A stretch of DNA of 64,000 nt from Dendrobium chrysotoxum (Eukaryota > Streptophyta > Magnoliopsida > Asparagales > Orchidaceae), in contig CM034311.1 in the NCBI GenBank assembly GCA_019925795.1, forward strand, positions 37,861,472-37,925,471, given 5' to 3'. The notes under the pieces are model-generated. The model did no database searches and was not told where the DNA came from. It worked only from the letters and a program-made list of their open reading frames with translations. Positions 43,001-57,000 of the stretch are shown here, piece after piece; the stretch's first letter is position 1, and every line of letters starts with the position of its first letter. The position numbers and the translations under genes were made by a program.

Positions 43001-46000
43001 ATTAAATGAGCTTGAACTTGAGCTCAAGCTTGGCTCGGCTTGAAAGCTCGTTGAGCCGTTCGATTAAATTAAAATATATTTAATAATTAATTTAAGGGGG
43101 ATTTACATACATACCACTATATAATAGGTTTATTACATATCTAACACCTAAAACTCTAATATTTCATTTCTACCACCCAAAATGAATGTTAACCTCAAAT
43201 CTACCATGCCGTCTCTCCCGCGACTCACTTCGTCTCCTTCCCGCACTCCTGTCATTGCATGCTCAAATCCATCTTCCTGCGAACTCATCTCTTTGCGCGG
43301 TCTTCTCGCGATCTCCTCTCAGCGAAAAAATAGTAAGTTTTGTCACCGTAAAATTTCTCTTCCCGATTACTCTTCCTCTACTCCCAGCGACTTGCAAACT
43401 GTGATTTTTTTTCATTCCGTTGTTTAGAGATGAATTATTTTATCTGTATGCTCAAATAGGAGTGTCAAAATAGGTCTACGGGTTGGGTTTGAGTCGAATC
43501 CGAATTGACCCGGGTTTAAACGAGTTGACCATAACCAGACCAAGTTTTGTAAACGGGTCGAAACTTTAGACCTGGACCTAACCCGTTGGGTTACCGGGTT
43601 GACCCAACTCGACCCGCTAACTCAAATTTTCTCGAGTTGAGTGCAGACGCGTCGCACAAGAGTCGAGCGTCGAGCATCGGCGGGAGGGTAAATGGCGAGT
43701 GTTGAGCGAGCTACTAGCGAGCGTCAAGCCCGACTAGCGGAGACGCTAGAGGCGAGAGCGGGACGGTCGCCGTCTGACGGCGGGAGGCCGAGCGTGTCTG
43801 GGACCTCTGGGTGCTGGGTGTGGTCCGTGCGGTGTGTGGACCTGAGCGCGGAAGTTGGAACACGCCATGGCTGGAGGGCAAGCTCAATAGTCAACTGGCC
43901 TGCCTTGCGCGATCGCAAGCACGGATTGGCTGCTGGCCTGGTGGACTGGGGGGGTCAAATTGTGATGCAATCAAGGCTTGTTTTTTAATTTTCTTTATGT
44001 GGAATTTGTGGTTATGTGGGCATTTATTGTTGGGTTGAAATTTAGCTTAATGGGCTTGGCCCAATTCCCTTTTGCTATTTGGTGTTTGGGATGGATGGTT
44101 GTTGGGCGCCTGGATGCTTAGTTCCTGAGCTTGCCGTGCCCTTTTCCTTGGTTTCTGTTGGGATTCTTGGCTGTTCCGATTCTAGCTGGCTGTTGGGCTG
44201 CTTGTCTGTTCGATTCTTGGGCTGGCCGTGCCTTTTTTCCTCGGTATTTTCCCTCTGTTTTGGTTAGCTGATTTGGGCAACTGCTTTAGGTGATTGTTGG
44301 TTTCCTTTCCCTATTTATAGGGGTTGTTTTGGCTGCTTAAGAAGATGGTTTTTTGAAGAATGTTTGGAACAAAAATCTGCGGGTTTATATAGCTTGCGAG
44401 CTATTATCTTCTTCCTCCCTCTTTTCTTATAATTCGTCTCGGTCTCCTATCTCTTTCTTCTATCCATGGTTGACATTCCATTTTGTATCCTTCTTCTCTA
44501 AACTTTATTAATATTAAGTTGTTTGTGTTGTTTCAAGTTGAAAGTAGTGGTATGTTTTGTATTTGAAGTTCTCTTAATATATAAGTTGTGTTGTTTATTT
44601 TTGTTATATTGAAGGGAAGACTTGTTAGTTTGCAATCTTTGTATTTTTAGTTGCATCATTTGGTATCAGAGCATAGGTTGTTGTGTGTCTTCTTTTCTTT
44701 AAAAAAAAAAAAAATCAAAAACAAAAATTGGAAAAGAAAGTCAAAACAATCATCGAGCCGAAGTTCCAATTTAAAAGGAAGATCTATCATCGGAAATGCC
44801 GCATCTTCAAAGTTTTGAGACGATCTCATCGGGTGATGAGATTCTTCCGCTATGGGAGAATTGATGCAATCAAGGCTTGTTTTTTAATTTTCTTTTTGTG
44901 GAATTTGTGGCTATGTTGGCATTTGTTATTGGGCTGAAATTTATTGGCCCAATTCCTTTTTGCTGTTTGGTGTTTGGGATGGATGGTTGTTGGGCGTCTG
45001 GCTGCTTGGTTCCTGAGCCTGCTGTGCCGTTTTCCTTGGTTTCTGTTGGGATTCTTGGCTGTTCCGATTCTGGCTGGCTATTGAGCTGCTTGTCTGTTCA
45101 GTTCTTTGGCTGGCCGTGCCTTTTTTCCTGGGCATTTTCCCTCTGTTTTGGTTGGCTGTTTTGGGCGGCTGCTTTAGGTGATTGTTGGTTTTCTTTCCCT
45201 ATTTATAGGGGTTGTTTTGGTTGTAAGAAGATGATTTTTTGAAAAATATTTGGAACAAAAACATGCGGGTTTATATAGCTTGCGAGTTATTGTCTTCTTC
45301 CTCCCTCTCTTCTTATAATTTGTCTCGGTCTCTTATCTCTTTCTTCTATCCATAATTGACATTTCCATTTTGTATCCTTATTCTCTAAACTTTATTAATA
45401 TTAAGTTGTTTGTGTTGTTTCAAGTTGAAGGTAGTGGTATGTTTTGTGTTTGAAGTTCTCTTAATATATAAGTTGTGTTGTTTATTTTTGTTATATTGAA
45501 GGGAAGGCTTGTTAGTTTGCAATCTTTGTATTTTTTGTTGCATCAAATTGGGTCACTTTCGGGTTTCCGTGTCAACTCGAATCCGACCTGATTTTTGAAA
45601 TGGGTCAGCTTGTTGAACCCAAACCCGACTCGTATGGCAAACGGGTTGATTCGAACCCAAATTTTTTCAGGTCAAATTTCAAGTCGTGTCAAATATTGAC
45701 ACCCCTATGTTCAAATCCCTCTTCCCGATTGCTCTTTCGGATCGTTATTTTGTGTTCAAAACTAAACCTTGAAATGAGAAAGATAGTAAGAATGAATTAA
45801 TATTTCATCTGTAAGAATATTCTTAGTTTCGAAAAAGGTTAATATTTTAGTTTTTTGAGACAACATTTGGAGGAATTTGTTGTTCATATGCTACATTTGG
45901 ATGCTAATTTCGCTTTGTACATTTCAGGTATACTTTTGGAGAATTGAGTTGAAATCATTTCACTTATTTCTAATTTTGATGAAAAAAAATCGTTCATTTA

Positions 46001-47982
46001 CTAAAATGACATTAGTATGACATTTTTTTGAGCATTGCAAAATCCATTTAAATGTCTTCATATAAAATTTGAACTGACAATTTTATCTTGGAAATTACTG
46101 ATCTATATAGGTTTATGGTGACAAAGGAGGAAGTGATTTATGCGGAGGAGGAAAATAGCATAATTTTGTTGCATTTAAATTTGGAGGTTTTTGGGTGGCA
46201 ACAAGGACCAATCTAGGAAGAGATACGATGGTGGTAAATAAAGAACTGTCAAATTTGAGAAAAGTCATATCAATCTTTACACACATAGAGCGAAGGTTGA
46301 TAGAATATGTCCATGGCTTAATGGACATTAGCATAATATGCATTATCATATATACGGATATACGAAACATCACTCAAGGAATACAAAGTTATCAATTATG
46401 ATGTTGACATGAGTGAGTTGGTTAAACTATCAAATAAAAATTTATGTGCTGAGATAGTTGTCACACTACAAGAAGCAGATGGAGATGAACCTAATTCATA
46501 CCTTATGGGGGTTGTGAGTACTGAACAGATGGTAGAATGTTCTATTACCCATAAAGATGGTAATTCAAGTGTTCATACGTTGTGTTATGGATATGGGTCT
46601 TGGCACATTTTTTAGTGATGCAATGAGTTTCAATAATGCTCTCCGATTAGTTGCCATTAAGGAGAACTTTGGGGTTAAAATAAAAGCCAGTGATAACAAA
46701 CTTATTATTGCAATATGTTCTCATCAGGGTTGTCAATGGAGAATATGGGCTTCCGTATGTGAAGACACTCAATTTTTTCAAGTTAGGAGAGTGGATGGAG
46801 TGCACACATGGCCTAGGGTGAATCATGCGGGGAATAGAATCGCCACATCTGTCTGGGTTGCCAATGAGATTCAGGAGATGGTGAAGAAGCACTCAGACAT
46901 CCCACCAAAAGAAATCAATAGTGGTTTAGAAAAGGAGTATGATTTATCATTACCTTATATGAAGCTTTAGAGGGCGAGGGAGCAAGCCCGTGATACGATA
47001 TTTGACTCAATTGATGATAACTATAAGTGGGTTCCAGCATTACTGTTGACCTCTAACAGAGAATCCAAAAGAAAGCAAAAAAAAAATAAAATAAAAATCA
47101 TACCTCGGCTTTGTCGAATGCTTCCCGGAATCCTGCTAATTTTTCGCTGAAATTCCCCAAATCCACGTAAGGAATCCCGCAAACCTTGTATCACTGCCGA
47201 CTCTGTCAAAATCCCGGATATCTCGCTAATTACCTCGATAAGAGCCTCAGTCTCGTTGTTAAAACGAAACCCGCTAGAGCCTTTGTTCTTCTCCCGCTCT
47301 TTGCTTCCCCACTCAACTCACGACCTTCTCTCTCCCTATTCCGATGCCAAACCATCGCCCTCCTCTTCCTCCTTTCTAGTCGGTCAAAACCCAAGCCCTA
47401 ACCTTCTTCTCCCGGTACCGACCTTGCTTCCTCACGACCATCCTCACTCCACCTGTTGTAAACATCCGACCCGAGCTTCTGTGCCCGCGACTTCCATACG
47501 CAGCTGCAAGCTTCGTCACTGTGCCACCTCCATCCTCCGAAATTCTCGCAAGCCTCATGACTCGTGCTCGCCTGCTCTGATCGAAGCCGATAAGGACCCG
47601 AAGCCACTTCCAATCCCCCATTACCTTCTTCGATCTTCCTCTCTGCAGCCCTAGCCCTCTGCCGACCCGCCTCCACCCTTGATCAAACCGAACAAGATCC
47701 AACCTTTCGCCTCCTCTTCTGACCCTTGCATGTAGCCGACCGAAACTTCGTTCGTCTCTTCAAAAGCCGACCTCGTCTACTAGCCTTATGAACCCATTGT
47801 CGAAGCTCAAGTCGACCCAAGTAACCCTACCGACCTGCATACTCCACTTATAGGTATATATTTCATTTTTTTTCTCTCTCACACACAGACCTGCATACTC
47901 CACATAATGTTATTAATATGTTATTAATGTTTTTTTTGTTTTATTTCTCTTTTTTTTTTCTCTCTCACACACAGACACACAC

Positions 47983-48019
<37 letters not shown>

Positions 48020-51000
48020 GTGTGTGTCTGTGTGTGAGAGAGAAAAAAAAGAGAGAAAAAAAAGAAAAAAAAAAGAAAAATAAAAGAGAGGGATTTCTTG
48101 TGTGCATTTTATATTCACCCGACACCTACCGTACACGCCTTTCTTGACGTAGCGGGCATGCTATGACTCTTGTAGTTTTCCTTAAACGGGGGAGACGCTG
48201 GGAGGTTGCCAAAATTCTATTTGAAAGAGCACAAGACTTGAAAAAAATTGACAATGGACTCGATTTGGACAGCAGGGAACTTGTACATTGAAAGAGGACG
48301 AATTGGACTTAAATGATTTGAGTTTAAACTTGAACAAAATTAAGTTTGCACAATGAAGAATCAAACTTTAGTTTAATGAATGAATAATCATCTTTAAAAT
48401 ATAAATGGTAATCTAGGAATTTGATTGTGCAAATAAAAATCGAGGAATGTGTGATCAGGATGAAAATGCAAACATTAAATGAAAATCATGATCATTCGAA
48501 CAACAATCAAATGAAAGATTAATGACGGACAAAACATTGATACAACTTGTTCATATGTGTTAATTAATGAAGTTGAAGAAAATATACAACTCAATTGCAA
48601 ACGAAGATTGGAGGCTCTCTTCAACAGGCATCATTGTAAGCGATGATATGAAACTCCCCGCTCATGAATAACAATAAATATGAAGCGAACAAATGACGCA
48701 AACAGATAATGTTGATTGCAAGTGAATCAAATTTCGACGTATATTGCAAATTCTCTTATCAACAGCGGTAATTGACAAGCAACCTTTATCTCACTTATAT
48801 CTATGGGAGAAGTATGATGATTGAAACAAACACATTAAGGCGCTCATGAGCAAAGAATGAAGGATGTGTGAAAGATGCAGTGGCATGCCAATCGGCGTGC
48901 GCACAATCAGCAATGTGGAGTGTCTAATAAAAATGTCAAAAGTCTTCATACCAATTGGAATGCAAATATCAAAAAAGCAACAAGGACAATTGTGGATATA
49001 ATGGGTTCCCTACGAATCAATCATGAGAGTTGCGACGCATGTGCCACATTGCCTATAAATGGAGAGCAACACATTTGTAGTGTATACGAGCTCCTGAGAA
49101 GTATTGTAGGAGATTTGTCCTTCATATGATACTTCGTCTACAAGTAGAAGAAGGATTGTAGTACAAATGTCACAATTCATCAAAGGGTAGGAGCAATAGA
49201 GGCTTGATGGAGATATCAATGTCACCATACAACTATGAGCAACAATCACTTGCGGACCACGAGGGACTCTTAACAAATGTTCGACAGATTGTCCACAAGA
49301 TGATGATAAAATACATGTAAGTTAAGAGAAGACGTATATAATGCAGTATACAATGAAAGAAGCCTTTACAGATTATGACAACATATATGCAATGGGTATA
49401 ATGAGGTTCTGCGGTTAACATCAATCAAAATGGCGCCTTGCAAATGTGCCCCATGCAACATACGACGAATGCAAAATGTCACACTATAACTCAATAGCAC
49501 ACAAATACAAGACGCATCATGTGTACATGTGAATATACAAAAGTACAAATGCAAGCTCTTACGAATCACTGTAGAAGACCTATCGCATACACAAGCTGCC
49601 ATCTGCGAATGGGTACAAAAGGCCACCAACAAATGTGAGCATTCATCTGCATAAAGCAATTAATAATCCACATCATGACACAACGCCACTGGATCCGCAA
49701 CATGCATACAAGCAGACAGAAGGCGTGTGCAAATTCTTAAGTGAAGTCTTGTGCATTTCTCAACATCTCATCTGTAAGAAGCAGCAAATAATCATAGTGC
49801 TACGCAACGCCACCGGATCCGCAACATACATACAAGCGGACATATGAAGTCTACAAGTTCCCAAACAGAGCGTTGCACACATTCAAATGACAGTTGCCCG
49901 CACAATTGATTAGCTGAAATATTTAAAAATGCTCTCACACGTGTACTATATATGTATACACACAAGCACCAAGAAATGCACGTGTAATTAAACACCCGCA
50001 TGGGCCCTGATGAGCATAGTGTAGGCACATACGTGACGTCAAAGGATATTGCGCGGGTCAGTAAATGAAGTCAAGTTCGAACTTGATCCTTCTATATGGG
50101 TTAGTAGAAGTCAACACGATTTGAACTATCAAACAAATATTCGGTCACGGCGTCGACCGAGATATTTGTTTTATACATTCATATTAGGCCTTCAAGGTCG
50201 ATAAACAAAAAAATTCACAAATGAAAGCATAAAAGCTGGCAACAAACCCGATCCTCTGTCAGCATATAGACAAAGTCTACAAGGTTCAATAGATAATTAT
50301 AAAAACACCCCCTAAATACCCACATGGGCCCCTACGAGCATGTTGTGCTTACGCACGTAAAGTCTGAGGATGTTGCGTGGGTCAATAAATGGACTCAAGT
50401 TCGAACCTGATCATTCTATGTGGATAGATATGAGTCGACACGGCTTGAGCTATCAAAAGAATGTTTGGTCACTGTGTCAACCGGAATATTCATTTTATAG
50501 TTCATGTTAGGCCTTCAAGGTCCATAACAAGAAAATACAATTGCCCATTAATATCCCGATGATGGCTGTTGAATGTTTATCTCAACCGGAGGGGTTGATT
50601 CTAAATATTTCAAATGCCTCCAAATGCCCATAAAGATCAAAATATCCAAAAATCCAAAAATACTAAAACTAAAAAATATTTAAAATTTAATTTCAACTAA
50701 CAAATGTTTAAAGTAAAATACATCCACCCTCTGCAATGGTTTGTCGAGGTGGACAAACTTAAATATCACATCAGCTCATAAAGAGCTAGTGTCTGGTCGA
50801 GAATATCATTAGAATTCATTCTCAAACCATCTACTGCCAGTAAAGATGTGGCACGTGTCCTTTAACCGGCAATTTTACTGCTAAACGACACCACAGTTAA
50901 ACGGTTATGACCGGGGCTCTTTGAATCGGGTGGTTTGCTGCTAAATGTCACCACTAAATTACGGTTATGGCCAGAGCCTGTATGCTCCCTAATGACATCA

Positions 51001-54000
51001 AATCATTGAGATATGAATCAATATGATATAATTGATAGGACGCAAAGCTCTTCGTTAGTTAAGGCGGATCCAAATTTGTCCCCTTAGACAAATACTCATC
51101 TCAGGTCTACAAGGTACCCTTGGACGAAGTAACCCATGGCTGTTGACAAAGATCCTTCTGTCAGGTTGGGTCGACTACCTCCTCTGACTAAGTAGACCAA
51201 AGACCATGATGGCCTGGGACGACGGAACCATGGGATCTTGATCGAGCTCATCATCTATTCCCCCACCATCCGCCTTAAGTGCAATATGGTGAAATCTTCA
51301 ATTTTAAATATTAAAATTTCAACAATACCTCAACTCATGTTGCTACTATATGCCGAATATCACGTATTTATGGGTACGATGTATTCGATTGACGACTAGC
51401 CTTAATCGAAAGTCCTCTCTCGTTATCGGGAGGGGTAATTAACTATAGGGGCTTGCACCTATAGAAAACCAGAACTCAGATCATAAAGTCCTCGCAAAAT
51501 GAGGGCGAAATCTCTAGGTAGTGTCTTATCTACAAATCCAATCTGCCTTCCCAAAATTTACCTCGGAACTTAATCTATTAAAACTTCCCCGAAATAGGGG
51601 AGGCCGGGGCACGAATTTTTGGAGCCCATAATTACGAGCGGAATTAGTTGATAGAAATCCGGGCTCACATATCACATATACGTATGATAGTATCGACAAT
51701 TTATTTCAAAGATTTTATGTCAATTTCAAGGTGTGTGCCGACGGATTCCTTGCTGCTTGTAGATCTCTTATTAGTTTGGATGCATGCCACCTAAAATCTA
51801 AGCACTTAGGTGTGCTTTTATCTGCAAACTCGCTTGATGGTAATAATGGTTTATTTACGTTAGCGTAAGCTGTTGTAGAGACCGAATCGAAGCATACATG
51901 GTCATTGTTTCTTCAAAACTTGGGAGAGACCATTGGTACAAACATTTATCCTCTTGCTTTCATATCAGACATGGAGAAGGGTTTAGGAGAGGCTGTAAGA
52001 GACGTATACTCCGAAGCTGAGCACAGAGTGTGCATTCATCATCTGTGGAAGAATCTCAAAAAATATTTTCATTGCAAAGATGGACAAAAACTCCAATGAT
52101 TGGTTTGGGCAACTGCTAATGCGTACACCACCATAGAGTATGCCGAGAAGCTTGCTGAACGAGTAGGGAAGGAGATCGGCGTGATCCAGGTGCGCTTCCC
52201 ACGGATCCCCATGCTGGCCATGGGATTAGAAATGAAAGGGATGGTTGGGATTTAACAAGGAGATTAGTGTGATCTAGGTGAACCTCCCACGGATCCCTAT
52301 GCTGGCCGTGGGATCAAGGGCTAAAAGAACAACTGGGATTTAATAGTTGCAAAATAGTATTCAAGAGCATTTCCTCATGGTTTTAATTTTATTTTGCCAT
52401 GCCTATTTGTCTAAGAAAGCTATGAAGGTGAAGGAAAGGTGGTGCTGTCCTTTCCACTCTTTACTACAGGAAATCTAAAGCCCTACTTCCTCCATTTCAT
52501 TTTGTTCTTTACCTTTTTCATTTGACAAATATATGCCTTTAGGAGACTTCTCAGTAGCATTTAATGCATCTAATGATCTAAATGCTTTTGAATGTCTAGA
52601 GAATGAGTAAAGAAGGAAAAACAATTATAATGTGCTCATCTTTTAGAATATGGATACTACTTTTTCTATTGCTATTGGCTATTGTGATCTCTAGTTCCAT
52701 TTCATGCTTCTTAATGTGTATCCTAAGAGCGCTTGTTGATAAAGAATTACCATATGAATATAAGCCATTCTTCATTTTTTAATTGAAGATCATTTTTGTT
52801 GGTTCTTATCAAGAAGTTTTTTAACTTTTCCTCCTGAATAAAGGTCACTATAACTAATAAAGTGGAGTGTGAGAAAGCCACACTTTCTCTCTTCCTGAAT
52901 AAACCTCGAGCAAAGTTGAAGGAGACTGCAAATTCTTTCACTTTCTTTCATGGTTATGAATTATTTTCTATGATGGTCGTGGATGTTTTTACAAAGTTTT
53001 CCTTCACTTTATTTTTTGGTGGGAAACAGTGACCCTAGTAAAATTAGGAATACAAAATATTTACATAAGAAAGTTATGGATTAAATGTAAGCTGATACTT
53101 ATGATTCTTGAATAATTTATAAAAATTAATCTACTTCTTTCATTATTTGAAGGATCATTCAAGGAAGGTGACTTCCTCTTTATTTATAGAGACTACTATT
53201 TGCTGTTTGAGGATTGGTTAGGTGGCTAGAGGAAATGGCCATGTAAATTTTACTGCCCTCCTATCACCCAATATTGCAATAATTAGAGAGTAGGAGGGAT
53301 ACCCTGTCCTCTTCACAGAGAAATACTAAAGATTACTCTGTGATTTCTTGGTTAGTGTACTTATGTTTGTAAAAAGAATCTATCTAATCCCTAATCCATA
53401 TCATGGGTTTAGCATTGGCTTGTCCAACCAGTCCTTAAATATTATTTTAAACGTCAAAGTCTATAAATTTGTCAAAAAATGATGCTTTGAAAAGCATCTT
53501 GGTTTTGTCAAAAAAATAAAAGAATAAAGCATCTCTATTGTATGATGGTTATCAAATTCTACAGATTTATGGGTTTAATTTTTCATGCGGGATTCATATA
53601 ATATGCTCTTCATTTCATCTATTTTATGGTGGCTTAATTTATTGTTTTTATGCCATATTTCAAGATAAATGCTGGAAGAAATATTACCTCTACTAAATCA
53701 AGAAGAACAAATACTTACTTGAGTTCTAGGTATCCACTCATCTCTATTGCACCACAAAGTGAGATTTCACCATCACCTTGAGAGAAGTGCATATCGCCTG
53801 CACTAAGGTTTGCACCTTCAACAAAAACTGGAAGATATAATTTTGATCCAGTACTTAAATTTTTTATGTCACAATTTCCTCCATTTTCTCTTCCAGGGAT
53901 CGTTCTTGCAGCCTCATTTGCAACCTTCTCCCATTCAGATGTTCCTTCATTAATCTACAATTCAGAGGATAATGAACTTGATAATTTGATCTGATCTTGT

Positions 54001-57000
54001 GTTTTAATATGATTCTGTTTATTCATGTTTTTTAAAGGCAATCAAATCATGCCCAGATAATCATTCACATCATATGACTAGTTTATGATTTTTTGTGCAC
54101 TTTTCATTACCTTTATACAAAGTGGAAGTTTGGTCACATATGACTCTGCCTTTTAGGAAATTGCATGATAATAGAAATGTTCATAAGCTTAAGCACCTTA
54201 GGTCTTTTATACGAAAGAATGCAGATATAAATGAGAACATGATTTGTAGTGTTAAGCGTGACAATAAAATACTTGATGCAACTATACGTTAAAAAAAATT
54301 TGGAGACTTAAAATGGTGGTTTTTATAACACTTTCTGATTGGACTATTTACAGCATCTCACGTTTTTTCAACATACTTGGGATATTTCTCATGCTTCTGG
54401 AAAAACTAGAGTAAAATTGGTTTCTGAAGGAGAAACGAGACTCATAAAGTTAAAATTTGTTGGAGTGCTTTGGATTTCTCTTTTTTGTTTTTTCTTTTCT
54501 TCTGGTTCTCTTTTTGGTGTTTACTCTCTCTTACTGTCTTCTTTTTTGTATAATTAAATCCAGCATTATCTAGATGTCCAATCTATCAGCATAAACAGAC
54601 CGCAGTACCATTATTATAATGAGGAGGATTGAGATTATCTTGTTTTATAGATGGTTAAGAGTTTATTGATGCACATAAGGGACAGCAGGAATGGTCCTTG
54701 CTACTTTGCATGACCACTCTTAGGTACAATGAATTTTAGGACAAAAGTTAGACGTTCAGTGTTAATTAGTTTGGTTGTCCTACTGGATAAGTGGCATGGG
54801 CTCGGGTTTATATTATCAATTTGTTTGTGTTAAAGACTACCTCTTCTAGCGCATCATGACGAGCAAACCTTAGATTTACATGGAACGCAAATAGATAAAA
54901 TTGATTTGGACGAATGAGATAGACCATCAATAATATCACTGGCTGTTGCAAAAAAAAAAAATTCAAACAAACTAGAGTGAATATCTCATGTAGCACGAAC
55001 AAGAATGTATACATGCTTCCCTAATGCGGTCCCCTAAATAATTTGGTTAGTACTAATGCTGATGGTGATGATTGTACTTCACCTTTTTGTTTTGTGGAGT
55101 ACGTGCTACCTTACTATTTGATATTTATTGATGATAATGAATGTTTTTATATCTACATCACCAAATGATTGCAAAAGCCTGACTTCTGAGTTTCTTCCAT
55201 GCGCATGATATGCATCCTCGAAAATGCTTTTAAGGTTAGAATTTCCTTTCAGTAGTCCTCTTTATACTAGTAATGTAATTCAGCTCCTTATGACACTTCA
55301 ACTAAAGCAATTCACTTATTAGCTGCTTGTTGTAAAAGAAATAGTAGCACTTTTGAAGTTTCAAATGATGGCAAAAAAATTCAAATGAATTAAACATTCT
55401 TTGGTGATTATATTCAAGCGATCTCAGAATCATCATCAAAGATTTTCATCCTACCATTCCGAGGAGGCAACTTTTTTTTGTTGGTAGGTTTGCCAGTGGT
55501 CTTTGGTGCACAACCTCACATATCTTAAGAGAATTGGGACCATTTTCAACCAACTTCCTTTCCCTTTCATTCCAAATATTGAGAAGTTCAATGGATGGTG
55601 CTGTCCCAATTAGTCCTGGGTGATTAAGACCTGGAAAGCGGACGCCTGTTTTACATAACATAAGTTTCTTCATCAATCTTGACTATCATCGACATTTTTT
55701 AGCTATTTCACAGAAGCAAGACAATGATCTTGGAAGATCACCTGGTATGTGGGGCGAGTATGTGTATATTCCTTCAAAATACCAGATAGCTTTTGTTGCA
55801 CTGGGGAAGTGGTCTGTCAAAAATCCACCTCCATTTTCTCTGTCGTATGTTGCTGTATAACCCCATTCATCTCCAGGGAGAGGACCTAAGTTACAGATTT
55901 CTATCGCTAGAAGATCACCTGGCTTTGCTGGGACCCCTTCTTTGTCCACAACTCTTATAGGACCACTGAGACAATGTCCCTGCACAAGATTTTCATACTC
56001 TGGTTAGGTAATATGCAATTAATCATGATGCCACTATCTATATCTTTTGTTAAACAAACTGGTCAATCAAGCTGCAGAAGCTTTGATCAACTTAAGATAA
56101 GGCTGCATAGAGGACAACACTTTCTGTCTCCTATCTGCATTGCATTTAGCTATAATAAACATCAGCAAAGGACACGTTCTTTATTTCAAAAGTACAATGC
56201 ATGCATTTTATGTATAATAATTTCATATTTATGAGAAATAATCCTTTCCATGCCTCATTTTGACCCTTCTAAATGAATCTTTGTTAAAAAGATATTTATA
56301 GTTTTACTTTATGTTAAATAGTCTATACTTTTTAGTTTGAATACTTAAACAAAATCTGGATAATATTTGTATAACAGGTACAGATCAAAATCTATGCTTT
56401 CATTGTGAAGCATTTGGCTGCTTGTCCACATTGGTATTTATCCTATATATAGATTTTAGCGTACAAAAACAACAACAAAAAGTCTTTATCCCACTATGTG
56501 GGATTAGCTACATGAATCATTTTCTCCATTTTGTGCTATTAAGAATCAAATTTTCATTTAAATTTAATAAATAATGATTATTTTTAATGCTTGTAAGTCT
56601 GTTAGACGGTCCAAGGAGGACCAATCTAGCCAACCCAAGTGCTTGGCCAGCCCCTAGTTTACTCCAGGCGGACCAAGTAGCCGCCGACCCCCCTTGTGGG
56701 GCCTATTATTTGAATTCAAAACTTAAAAAGGAGGGGGTGGTTTAGAGGGGAATTAAGTTTGGGAGGAGCTGTTTAGTAATTATCATTTCTAATTATATTA
56801 TCTAAATAGAAGGGAAGAATTAGGGTTAGGGTTATATTATGTTTTGTTGATTTTGAGTTTTCTTTTAGGTTTGTTTGGGCTCTAGCCGCTGGCTAGGGAT
56901 TGGGAGAGTCGAATCTTCCTCTTGAATTGAAGATCCATTCTATCTTGTTTGTTTTTTTCCACTTTTCATCAATTATCAAGTTTCACGAGTGTTTTGCCAC

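Larger units (their letters stand above)
47041..51693. other. Foreign DNA splitting the MULE transposase
   Basis: About 4.65 kb interrupts the transposase between its DNA-binding and DDE parts, where relatives have only about 90 codons. It contains a GC-richer block (47100-47830) with a 132-codon Ser/Pro-rich frame of doubtful reality, a microsatellite palindrome (47948-48055), and tandem repeats at 49650-49843 and 49994-50531. A block at 50740-51650 has short repeated phrases (ctgctaaa.g.caccac at about 50877 and 50940). No coding domain or matching element termini were identified. Confidence 0.5.

Noticed and set aside
43963..45545. Simple tandem segmental duplication
   Set aside because: The two copies have TG...CA ends, a primer site after the first and a 5-bp target duplication outside, so they are LTRs.
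47256..47654. 132-codon Ser/Pro-rich protein gene
   Set aside because: No recognised domain; overlapping antisense frames are equally long. Kept only as a possible captured fragment.
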